Shown here: one piece after another, positions 26,080 to 34,468 of the stretch
Numbering within the stretch: position 1 is the stretch's first letter
How the letters are laid out: each line of letters starts with the position of its first letter
NCBI GenBank assembly: GCA_943788825.1
Contig: CALSRT010000001.1
Span: forward strand, 186,001-250,000
From: UBA4582 sp002389265
GTDB taxonomy: Bacteria > Pseudomonadota > Gammaproteobacteria > Pseudomonadales > Azotimanducaceae
Direction of reading: 5' to 3'
Length of the DNA stretch: 64,000 nucleotides
Notes under the pieces: model-generated
What the model was told of the DNA's origin: nothing
Seen by the model: the letters and a program-made list of their open reading frames with translations, nothing else
The model's database searches: none
Position numbers and translations under genes: made by a program

Positions 26080-27765
26080 CTAGCCCGCAGCATGTCCATT
26101 GCCCTTACGCAGGCGGGTAATCACCGACAAAGATTCGAGGATCACTAGAATGCTGGTCACAAGCACGATGATGTCGATCGCCACCAGGAGGTAGTTGTCC
26201 TGCTGCCAGTACTCGATGAGTTTGATGACGCCGGCATAAAAAGACGTTAATAAAATAAATATCATAGGGATCAGGGTGTAACGGGCGGGTCGGCCCAACC
26301 GAATCAACATGACCGAAATAACCAGTAGGGTCATGGCAGCGAGAATTTGGTTCGTCGAGCCGAACAGGGGCCAGATGATCATGCCACCTGCGCCACTAGC
26401 GCCGCCGGCACCAAAGGCCAGCAACAGGCAAGCCGTCACGGCCAGCAGGGTAGCGATGATGCCATTGTTGAGCAGGGGAATGCGGTAGATGGCGCCCCAC
26501 TCCTGAATAATATAACGCTGCAAGCGGACGCCTGAGTCCATGGTGGTGCCGGCAAACAATACGACCATCACTGCCAGCAGTGTCGTTGCCAGCCCCGTTG
26601 GCAAGCCCCAGCCTTCGTGGACCAAATTCGCACCGCCCTGAATAAAGGCGCCGGCACTGCCGTTGCCAAAATGAGCATACAACTCATGCCATTGTTCAGG
26701 AGTCGCGGCGTACGCGACGCCGCTGACCGCAACGATCGTGATCAGCGCCAGCGCGCCTTCACCGACGGCGCCAAGATAACCCACGAACCGAATGTCCGGC
26801 TCTTTATCAACTTGCTTGGAGCTGGTTCCGGAGGCCACGATGCCGTGAAATCCAGACACAGCGCCGCAGGCGATAGTGACAAATAGCAGAGGCAGCATGG
26901 ATGGTGTGTCGTCGGCAATCTGGGTATTGAAGGCCGGGGCGGAAATATCCGGCATAAACAGGAATACGGCACCATAGAGCAGGAACAGGCCGACGAACAG
27001 TTGTAGGCCATTGATAAAGTCTCGAGGCTGCAACAGTGCCCAGACCGGCAGCATGGAGGCGATGGCCGCATACGCAAACAAAAGCAATATCCACCAGGCG
27101 TTCGCCGACAGTCCAGCCATCTCTGTTGGCAATGCCAGTGGCAGGCTATCACCCACATAAATTGAAATGTATAACGCCACTACGCCGGCGATGGACAGAG
27201 CGATGAGGTTGAATTTTTGGCGGCTCAGTTGGCCGATAATCAGCGCCACGACGATGGCCGACCAAGCTGGAAAGACCGCGCCCGGGTTGTTGATAAAGGC
27301 ATTGGCGATGACGACGCCAAACACGGCATTGACCATTAACAACACTAGAAAGACGACGACCATAAACAAGGCGCGAGTTCGGCTGCCGACCACAGTCTCG
27401 GACAAGGCGCCCATAGACATGCCCTTATGGCGGTTGCTGGCCCACATGGCACCGGCATCATGCACACCAGCAAAGAAGATGGTGCCCAGCGTGACCCAGG
27501 CAACAGCGGGCACCCAACCCCAATACACCGCGATCGCTGGACCCACAATCGGTGCAGCCCCGGCTACCGAGGTAAAGTGGTGTCCCCAAAGTACAAATTT
27601 GTTGGTCGGCACGAAGTCCACGCCATCCTCAAGTTCATGGGCCGGCGTAATGAAGTTGGGGTCAAGTCGAAAGATTTTCTCAGCGATGAATTTTGAGTAG
27701 ACGAACCACCCGAATAACATGCCGCTGAGGCCAAGTAAAACGATCAAAATCGATTGCATAGTCAA
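26080..27765 (-). CDS. cstA: Carbon starvation protein A family transporter
   Basis: A 561-aa polytopic protein with about 14-16 transmembrane helices. It contains the CstA signatures NKFVLWGHHFTSVAGAAPIV near residue 55, GPAIAVYWGWVPA and FAGVHDAGAMWASNRHKG, with a C-terminal CstA domain. It is shorter than E. coli CstA (about 700 aa) but of the size seen in many short-form homologues. The family takes up peptides or pyruvate during carbon limitation. It is divergent from the amidohydrolase gene; the 133 bp between would hold both promoters. ATGs at codons 1 and 3 are both possible. Confidence 0.92.
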   Translation of the reverse strand: MTMQSILIVLLGLSGMLFGWFVYSKFIAEKIFRLDPNFITPAHELEDGVDFVPTNKFVLWGHHFTSVAGAAPIVGPAIAVYWGWVPAVAWVTLGTIFFAGVHDAGAMWASNRHKGMSMGALSETVVGSRTRALFMVVVFLVLLMVNAVFGVVIANAFINNPGAVFPAWSAIVVALIIGQLSRQKFNLIALSIAGVVALYISIYVGDSLPLALPTEMAGLSANAWWILLLFAYAAIASMLPVWALLQPRDFINGLQLFVGLFLLYGAVFLFMPDISAPAFNTQIADDTPSMLPLLFVTIACGAVSGFHGIVASGTSSKQVDKEPDIRFVGYLGAVGEGALALITIVAVSGVAYAATPEQWHELYAHFGNGSAGAFIQGGANLVHEGWGLPTGLATTLLAVMVVLFAGTTMDSGVRLQRYIIQEWGAIYRIPLLNNGIIATLLAVTACLLLAFGAGGASGAGGMIIWPLFGSTNQILAAMTLLVISVMLIRLGRPARYTLIPMIFILLTSFYAGVIKLIEYWQQDNYLLVAIDIIVLVTSILVILESLSVITRLRKGNGHAAG

Positions 27766-27898
27766 TACATCTGTTTGCGCGGTTGGCCCAAGAATAGCCT
27801 GATGGATCGTTTAGAGCCAGCGCCGCTGAAGTAGGGGTTTGCTTTGGGCGCGTGAAATGACAAAGTGGGAACATAGATAGCACTCGGAGAAACATTGC

Positions 27899-29734
27899 AT
27901 GGAATTTGCTGACAACAAGGTTGCTCGATGCGGCCTGAATCGATGGATCATCATATTAATGATTGCTGGCTTGGGCGCTTGCGGTGGCAGCAATGATGAG
28001 AGGAGCGATACCGCCCCCTTACAGAATACGGCGCCGAATGCAGAGGATGCGACACCGGTCGTGGTAAGCGCTGATCTGGTTCTGCGCGGCGGTAAAATAG
28101 TGACATTAGATGACAACCTGGCCGATGCCGAGGCAATTGCCATCAATGGTTATTTGATTACTGCCATCGGCACTAATGAGCAGATCGCGGCGTATATCGG
28201 TGCCGACACACAGGTCATCGAGCTGAATGGTCGGCTGGTAACTCCGGGGTTTATTGAAGGCCATGGCCATTATATGAGCCTGGGCCGGGCGCGCCAGATT
28301 CTCGATTTGAGCACGGCGAAAAACTGGCAAGACATTGTTAATAAGGTCGCCACGGCGGTGGATAAAGCCGAGCCCGGTGAGTGGATATTTGGTCGCGGCT
28401 GGCACCAAGAGAAATGGGACAGTCTGCCTGAAAAGCAAATTGATGGCGTGCCGTTAAATGACTCCTTGAATGAGGTGGCGCCCAAAAACCCGGTTTACCT
28501 GGGACATGCCAGTGGCCATGCGGCCTTCGCCAATAACGCCGCGCTAGAGGCGGGCGGCATCACCGATGCAACACCTGACCCTGACGGCGGCACGATCGTC
28601 AGAACCGCAGACAATGTCGCTACGGGCTTACTTCGAGAGAATGCCCAAGATATTGTCGAGGCCGCAGTGGACGCCTATCAGTCCCGTTTGAGTCCAGAAG
28701 AGAATGAACGGCTGATGCGTGAGCGGGTTACCCTGGCAGGTCAGGAAGCGTTGTACTTCGGTGTTACTTCTTTTCATGACGCGGGCGCATCTTTTGCCAC
28801 GATCGATTTTATGAAAAAGCTTGAAGCAACAGGTGATCTGCCAGTGCGCCTTTACGTTATGGTCAGAGGTGCATCTAATGCCGAGATGGCCGAGAAATTG
28901 CCGAGTTACCTGCAAATAGCCGAAGGCAATGACTTCCTGACAGTCCGTAGTATTAAGCGCCAAATTGACGGTGCGCTCGGCGCTCATGGTGCCTGGCTAT
29001 TAGAACCTTATGAAGATATGCCGAGCACATCGGGATTGGTACTTGAGCCGGTCAGTGACATCGAACAGACCGCTGAACTCGCTGTGGCGAATGGTTTTCA
29101 GGTTAATACCCATGCGATAGGTACTCGAGCAAACCGTGAGACCCTGGACATTTACGAACGTATTTGGGAAAAACTTGACGTGAGTGGCAAAGACCTGCGC
29201 TGGCGAGTCGAGCATGCGCAGCACATCCATCCTGAGGATGTGCCAAGGTTTGGCGAATTGGGCGTGATCGCTGCCATGCAAGGTATTCATTGTACCTCTG
29301 ATGGCCCCTGGATTCCGTCCCGCATGGGACAAGCTCGCACCGAAACGACTTCCTATCCTTGGCGTGACCTGATCAACAGCGGTGCTATTATTGCCAACGG
29401 TACTGATGTACCAGTGGAGCCCATTAGTGTCATGGCCTCTTACTATGCCTCGGTGTCACGAATGACGAATACGGGCGAGCGCTTCTATCCGGCGCAAGTC
29501 ATGACGCGGATGGAAGCGCTGAAGAGTTATACCATCAATAATGCCTACGCGGCTTTTGAGGAAGACCTGAAAGGTAGTCTGACGCCAGGCAAGTATGCGG
29601 ATATCGTGGTTTTGTCGCAGGATATATTGACCATCCCCGAGGCGCAGATCCCAATGACGGAAGTGGACTTCACAATTATCGGTGGGCAGGTGAAGTTTGA
29701 CCGGCAGTCCAGGACGGTAGCAGCCGGAGAATAA
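27899..29734 (+). CDS. Secreted amidohydrolase (YtcJ-like) lipoprotein
   Basis: A 611-aa metal-dependent hydrolase of the amidohydrolase-3 group. The N-terminus carries a lipoprotein signal (IMIAGLGAC-like lipobox with Cys near residue 28), then GGKIVTLDDNLADAEAIAI, and FIEGHGHYMSLG with the metal-binding H-x-H. The HAIGTRANRETLD, RVEHAQHIHPED and IANGTDVPVEP motifs complete the active site. It would sit on the periplasmic or outer-membrane face and hydrolyse an amide or related bond. It is followed within a few bases by a secreted beta-propeller gene and a transporter, suggesting an uptake-and-degradation unit for a peptide-like compound. Confidence 0.88.
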   Translation: MEFADNKVARCGLNRWIIILMIAGLGACGGSNDERSDTAPLQNTAPNAEDATPVVVSADLVLRGGKIVTLDDNLADAEAIAINGYLITAIGTNEQIAAYIGADTQVIELNGRLVTPGFIEGHGHYMSLGRARQILDLSTAKNWQDIVNKVATAVDKAEPGEWIFGRGWHQEKWDSLPEKQIDGVPLNDSLNEVAPKNPVYLGHASGHAAFANNAALEAGGITDATPDPDGGTIVRTADNVATGLLRENAQDIVEAAVDAYQSRLSPEENERLMRERVTLAGQEALYFGVTSFHDAGASFATIDFMKKLEATGDLPVRLYVMVRGASNAEMAEKLPSYLQIAEGNDFLTVRSIKRQIDGALGAHGAWLLEPYEDMPSTSGLVLEPVSDIEQTAELAVANGFQVNTHAIGTRANRETLDIYERIWEKLDVSGKDLRWRVEHAQHIHPEDVPRFGELGVIAAMQGIHCTSDGPWIPSRMGQARTETTSYPWRDLINSGAIIANGTDVPVEPISVMASYYASVSRMTNTGERFYPAQVMTRMEALKSYTINNAYAAFEEDLKGSLTPGKYADIVVLSQDILTIPEAQIPMTEVDFTIIGGQVKFDRQSRTVAAGE

Positions 29735-29740
29735 ACATTG

Positions 29741-30838
29741 ATGCGCAAAAACGTCGTTAGAAAATCTGTGTTGTGGCGAACCCCTCGGTGTCTCTCGAGC
29801 AGAGTCGTCGTGTTACTAGCGGCCGCTTTGGTGGCGTGCGTTGGTCATGCCGACCAGACCTTGCTGACTCCCTATGCGACCATTGCGGATTGGGCGAAAT
29901 TGCCGGACGGCCGGCAATGGGGAGCCACCAGCGCTATCTATCCCGCCCGCGACGGCCAACATATCTGGATTGCTGAGCGCTGTGGCTCGAACTCTTGCGT
30001 GGATAGCGATCTGGACCCGATCCTGTTGTTTGACGCTGAGGGGCATCTGGTCAAAAGTTTTGGCGCAGGCTTGTTTGCCTGGCCTCATGGGATGTATGTG
30101 GACGCCGAGGATAATGTCTGGGTGGCAGACGCGGTGGGCTACGCGGCGGTACCTTCGGGCATCGGTCATGTGATCTACAAGTTCAGCCCAACGGGCGAAC
30201 TGCTGATGACCCTTGGCGAAAAAGGTCAGGCTGGCGCATCACAGGCGACGTTGCGGAAACCATCGGATATGCTGGTGGCACCCAATGGCGATATTTTTGT
30301 AGTGGACGGGCATGGTTCTGCCGCCGGTGAAGTCGTGAACAATCGTGTGGTGAAGTTTGCCGCTGACGGGCAATTCATCACCGCCTGGGGCTCGGCGGGC
30401 GCGGGTCCTGGTCAATTCAAGGACCCTCATGCCTTGGCTATGGATTCAACGGGACGCTTGTTTGTGGGTGATCGCGGTAACAGCCGGATCCAGATTTTTG
30501 ATCAATTGGGTCAGCATCTGGCCACATGGACTCAATTTGGCCGGCCTAGCGGTCTGTTTATTGATGCTGATGACCAGCTATATAGTGCCGACTCGGAATC
30601 GAATACGGCGCGTAATCCTGGATTTAAACGGGGTATCCGTATCGGTGATGCGCTCACGGGTGTCGTCACGACATTTATTCCAGATCCCGAGACGGATCAG
30701 GACGGCGCTGGCACCAGTGGCGCTGAAGGGGTTGCGGTGGACGCGAAGGGTAACGTCTATGGCGCTGAAGTTGGTCCACGGGCGATCAAGAAATACGTCA
30801 AATCGCAGCAGCTCAAGAGTGCCGCGTTAATCCAATAA
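29741..30838 (+). CDS. Secreted NHL-repeat beta-propeller protein
   Basis: A 365-aa protein with a signal peptide (cleavage near VGHADQ, residue 38) and NHL-type blades: PHGMYVDAEDNVWVAD, PSDMLVAPNGDIFVVDGH, PHALAMDSTGRLFVGD, PSGLFIDADDQLYSAD and AEGVAVDAKGNVYGAE. The pattern resembles the peptidyl-alpha-hydroxyglycine alpha-amidating lyase-like group, but the true activity is uncertain. ATG at 29741 is used; a TTG just ahead is less likely. It begins 6 bp after the amidohydrolase stop. Confidence 0.85.
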   Translation: MRKNVVRKSVLWRTPRCLSSRVVVLLAAALVACVGHADQTLLTPYATIADWAKLPDGRQWGATSAIYPARDGQHIWIAERCGSNSCVDSDLDPILLFDAEGHLVKSFGAGLFAWPHGMYVDAEDNVWVADAVGYAAVPSGIGHVIYKFSPTGELLMTLGEKGQAGASQATLRKPSDMLVAPNGDIFVVDGHGSAAGEVVNNRVVKFAADGQFITAWGSAGAGPGQFKDPHALAMDSTGRLFVGDRGNSRIQIFDQLGQHLATWTQFGRPSGLFIDADDQLYSADSESNTARNPGFKRGIRIGDALTGVVTTFIPDPETDQDGAGTSGAEGVAVDAKGNVYGAEVGPRAIKKYVKSQQLKSAALIQ

Positions 30839-30858
30839 GTTAGTGAAAAGGGAATTTT

Positions 30859-32253
30859 ATGACCCTCGCATTGGGCATTAATCTAAGCGTTATCATCGGC
30901 TTCGTGATTGGTCTGATCAAACTCAGCAATATGGGTTTGCCCTTGTCTCGGCGAGTGCTGATCAGTCTGGTCGCCGGCGCGCTGCTGGGCGTTGCTCTGC
31001 AAGCGATTTATGTCGATTCACCGGCGGTGATCGAAGCGACCTTGGCCTGGAGTAATGTGCTTGGCAGCGGTTATGTGAGTTTGCTAAAGATGATTATCAT
31101 GCCGCTTATTCTGGTGACCATGATCGCGGCAGTGGTGCGTATGGAAGCCGTTGCCGCCCTGGGTAAAATCGGCGGCCTGGTGATTGGTATTTTGATTGGC
31201 ACCACCGTGATCGCCGCGTTCGTTGGTATTGCCGTGACTAACCTGTTTGGATTGACCGCTGAAGGCTTGACGGAGGGTGCTCGCGAGCTGGCCAGAGCCG
31301 AGGTGTTGGTAGGGCGCCAGTCGACCGTCGCCGACTTGGCTTTAGGTCAGATCATTCTCAGCTTTATTCCACAGAATATTTTCAGTGACCTGACCGGTGC
31401 CCGTCCGACCTCAATCATCGCGGTGGTCATCTTTGGTATTCTAGCCGGTATTGCCGGCCTGCAACTCACCAGTGATAGTCCTGCGCAGGGAGCAGCCTTT
31501 CGGTCTTTCATCGAAACAGCGCAGGCGGTTGTGTTGCGTCTGGTACGCATGGTTATTAGCCTGACACCTTACGGCGTGCTGGCACTAATGCTGAAAGTTA
31601 CGGCGACGTCTAGCGGCGAAGATATCCTTAGCCTGTTGGGGTTTATCCTCGCGTCTTATCTCGCGATCGCTATCATGTTTCTAGTGCATGGATTGCTGAT
31701 TGCGATCTCGGGCAGTAATCCTTTGGACTATTTTAAGAAGGTTTGGCCGGTACTGACATTCGCCTTCACCTCTCGTAGTTCAGCGGCGACCATTCCCCTG
31801 AACGTAGAGTCTCAGATTAAAGACCTGAATGTCGCCAGCCCCATTGCTAATCTATCCGCGTCCTTCGGCGCGAGCATCGGTCAGAATGGCTGCGCGGGTA
31901 TTTATCCGGCGATGCTAGCGGTCATGATAGCGCCGACCATGGGCGTCGATCCGATGGATCCTATGTTTATTATCACGCTGGTTGGTGTGGTCGCTGTCAG
32001 CTCATTTGGCGTGGCGGGTGTGGGTGGCGGTGCGACGTTTGCGGCGCTGATAGTGTTACCCGCTATGGGTTTTCCGGTGGCATTGGCAGCGTTACTGATT
32101 TCCATCGAGCCTCTGATTGATATGGCTCGTACTGCCTTGAATGTCAGCGGATCCATGACCTCTGGGCTCATTACCAGTCGCGTGCTGGGGATGACCGAAC
32201 GACCCGCAGGCGATGTGCCAACTTCGATTGCAGAGGCGTACGGGAAACCCTGA
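30859..32253 (+). CDS. Dicarboxylate/amino acid:cation symporter (TcyP-like)
   Basis: A 464-aa DAACS transporter. The N-terminal membrane helices include LLKMIIMPLILVTMIAAVVRM. The substrate-binding core is visible: FTSRSSAATIPL (re-entrant hairpin 1), ASFGASIGQNGCAG (TM7), FGVAGVGGGATFAALIVLP and IEPLIDMARTALNVSGSM (TM8 with the Asp-x-x-R pair). The overall pattern is closest to the cystine transporter TcyP/YdjN. It is 20 bp after the propeller gene and probably takes up a product of the amidohydrolase, which is inference. Confidence 0.9.
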   Translation: MTLALGINLSVIIGFVIGLIKLSNMGLPLSRRVLISLVAGALLGVALQAIYVDSPAVIEATLAWSNVLGSGYVSLLKMIIMPLILVTMIAAVVRMEAVAALGKIGGLVIGILIGTTVIAAFVGIAVTNLFGLTAEGLTEGARELARAEVLVGRQSTVADLALGQIILSFIPQNIFSDLTGARPTSIIAVVIFGILAGIAGLQLTSDSPAQGAAFRSFIETAQAVVLRLVRMVISLTPYGVLALMLKVTATSSGEDILSLLGFILASYLAIAIMFLVHGLLIAISGSNPLDYFKKVWPVLTFAFTSRSSAATIPLNVESQIKDLNVASPIANLSASFGASIGQNGCAGIYPAMLAVMIAPTMGVDPMDPMFIITLVGVVAVSSFGVAGVGGGATFAALIVLPAMGFPVALAALLISIEPLIDMARTALNVSGSMTSGLITSRVLGMTERPAGDVPTSIAEAYGKP

Positions 32254-32617
32254 TCAAGCCAGTTTGCCTGTCGTATTCTTCGCCATGATGGGTGCTGCGG
32301 TTGGCTAGGTCTAGAAGCGTTCTGCGTGGCAGTCGATTTGTTCAGCAAAGGCTTTCCCTGATAGGGTGACTTGTTGATGAGCAGATGATTCCTGTTGTTG
32401 TCATGAAATCAAAACGCTACAGGTTTAGTTCGTGTTAGAGTAGCTTGTCCGGCAAAATAAGCGTGGCGTGAAACGCGCCTGATTAAATAAAAAGTGTCTA
32501 ATTTTTCTGGTAGACGGCCGGCGCCCAAGAGCAATATATCTGTTGACGGTTTTTCAGCGACGCTAGAGAGGGTGAGTTGTTGTGTTCAAACCAAAAATTA
32601 AGCCAGAAAGGAAATCT
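32254..32617. other. 364-bp intergenic region before ggt
   Basis: No gene or strong hairpin is supported. A TTGACG hexamer near 32543 could be part of a promoter for ggt but lacks a convincing -10. The frame of ggt stays open to a GTG at 32582, which is not favoured. Confidence 0.35.
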
Positions 32618-34357
32618 ATGGTAGAGGTGTGTGTGAAGCAATCCTTATTGAGAGCGGGCGTACTGTCGGTCTCTTTGTCGGTCTCATTGTTGGTCTCACT
32701 GTTGGTCTCGTCTTTGGCGAGTGTCGCCTTCGGTGCCAATGCGCCCACGGTCGCGAACAATGGCATGGTGGTGTCGGCGAATGCGATATCCTCAGAAATT
32801 GGCAAGCAGGTACTGCAAGACGGTGGTAGCGCAGTGGATGCGGCTGTCGCTACGGCCTTCGCCCTGGCGGTGACGCACCCTACGGCCGGTAATATTGGCG
32901 GCGGTGGTTTTCTAATTTATCGCCCCGCCAAAGGTGACCCCACTGCCTATGATTTCAGGGAAGTTGGACCCGGCGCATCATATCCTGAAATGTGGTTGGT
33001 GGACGGCGAATACAATTTCCAAAAACATCATATGAGTTATGCCTCTGTAGGCGTCCCCGGAACTGTAGCGGGCTTGCACGCGGCCTGGGAGGCTGAAGGG
33101 CGCTTGCCCTGGAAGCGGCTAGTGGAGCCAGCAATTAAATTAGCCAAAAACGGCATCGTGATTACTCAAGGTCTCGCTCAATCGATCAAACGCAATTTGC
33201 CGCGGATGGAGAAGTACCCAGCCTCGGTGGCCAAGTTCACGAACCAGGGTACACCCTATGCAGCCGGTGACCTATGGATTCAAGCTGATCTGGCCGAAAG
33301 CCTGCAGCGGATCGCCGATCAAGGGCCCGCGGGATTTTATCAGGGCAAAACCGCTGAATTGTTGGTGGCAGAAATGCAAGCCAATGGCGGGCTGATTACC
33401 CTCGAAGACTTGGCGAATTATACAGCTAAAGTGCGTCAGCCGATTATCGGTCAGTATCGCGGCTACGACGTAATTTCGATGCCACCACCCAGTTCAGGTG
33501 GTACAACCCTGGTTGAGATGCTCAACATGCTAGAAGGCTATGATCTGACCGAGATGGGCTTTGGTTCTGCCGATGCTTTGCATGTGATGACCGAATCCAT
33601 GCGACGGGCCTACAATGACCGGGCCCGGTATCTGGGCGACCCCGATTATAATGCCGATATGCCCTTGGATCGGCTGTTGTCGAAAGACTATGCGACGGAC
33701 CTGCGCAATACGATTGATCTCAAACAAGCTTCGGTCTCGAGTCCTGAGGCCTTTAACTTAATGCAAGAAAGCCCGGAGACCACCCACTTTTCGGTGGTGG
33801 ATAAAGATCGTAATGCGGTGTCCTTGACCTATACGCTGGAGTGGGGTTATGGCTCGGGTATTGTCGTGCCGGGCGCGGGCTTTTTGCTGAATAACGAAAT
33901 GGGCGACTTCAATGCAGGCCCGGGTTTAACCAACAGCCAAGGCTTGATTGGCACGCCGGCGAACCTTGCCGAGCCAGGTAAGCGAATGTTGAGTAGCATG
34001 ACGCCAACGATCCTGGCAAAAGATGGCAAGCTGTTCATGGTCACCGGGACGCCCGGCGGACGCACGATTATCAACACTGTACTGCAAACGATTCTGAATG
34101 TGGTGGACCATGGTATGAATGCTCAGGCCGCAGTGGATGCCGGACGGATCCACCATCAGTGGATGCCGGATGTCCTTAACTATGAAGCCCAGGGTTTTTC
34201 CCCCGACACGCTCAAGGCGCTGGAAGCTCGTGGGCATGCGCTGAATCCAAGGGTGAATCAGGGTTCTGCCGAGGTCATTGTCAATAACGTCGAGGCGAGT
34301 GTGCTCGAGGGTGGCGTGGACCGCAGGGTGCCAGACGGCGGTATCGCTGCTTGGTAA
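32618..34357 (+). CDS. ggt: Gamma-glutamyltransferase
   Basis: A 579-aa periplasmic enzyme from the ATG at 32618, with AAGGAAA six bases before it. The signal peptide has a repetitive core (L-x-V-S four times, see repeat) and ends near VAFGANA. The proenzyme features are PGTVAGLHAAWEAEG, PPPSSGGTTLVEML and the self-cleavage site SPETTHFSVVDKDRNAVSLT with the catalytic Thr (TTHFS) near residue 390. GTPGGRTIINTVLQTI follows. It cleaves glutathione and other gamma-glutamyl peptides; with the upstream cystine-type transporter it may serve sulfur scavenging. Confidence 0.94.
   Translation: MVEVCVKQSLLRAGVLSVSLSVSLLVSLLVSSLASVAFGANAPTVANNGMVVSANAISSEIGKQVLQDGGSAVDAAVATAFALAVTHPTAGNIGGGGFLIYRPAKGDPTAYDFREVGPGASYPEMWLVDGEYNFQKHHMSYASVGVPGTVAGLHAAWEAEGRLPWKRLVEPAIKLAKNGIVITQGLAQSIKRNLPRMEKYPASVAKFTNQGTPYAAGDLWIQADLAESLQRIADQGPAGFYQGKTAELLVAEMQANGGLITLEDLANYTAKVRQPIIGQYRGYDVISMPPPSSGGTTLVEMLNMLEGYDLTEMGFGSADALHVMTESMRRAYNDRARYLGDPDYNADMPLDRLLSKDYATDLRNTIDLKQASVSSPEAFNLMQESPETTHFSVVDKDRNAVSLTYTLEWGYGSGIVVPGAGFLLNNEMGDFNAGPGLTNSQGLIGTPANLAEPGKRMLSSMTPTILAKDGKLFMVTGTPGGRTIINTVLQTILNVVDHGMNAQAAVDAGRIHHQWMPDVLNYEAQGFSPDTLKALEARGHALNPRVNQGSAEVIVNNVEASVLEGGVDRRVPDGGIAAW
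32663..32710 (+). repeat. 12-bp tandem repeat in the ggt signal peptide, four units
   Basis: Units are CTGTCGGTCTCT, TTGTCGGTCTCA, TTGTTGGTCTCA and CTGTTGGTCTCG. They encode L-S-V-S / L-S-V-S / L-L-V-S / L-L-V-S, which is the hydrophobic core of the signal peptide. Unit number would change core length by four residues without a frameshift. Confidence 0.9.
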
Positions 34358-34468
34358 TTGGCCGCTTGCGGGTTTTTGACAGCACAAAGGTAGAACGCCT
34401 GGCTGTCCAAAACCTGCATATCACTGTAATCTGACCGACCCGGGATTAACCCGCGACTAAAAGCCTGA

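Noticed and set aside
32582..32617. Upstream GTG start for ggt
   Set aside because: The ATG at 32618 has a better ribosome binding site and gives a normal signal peptide.
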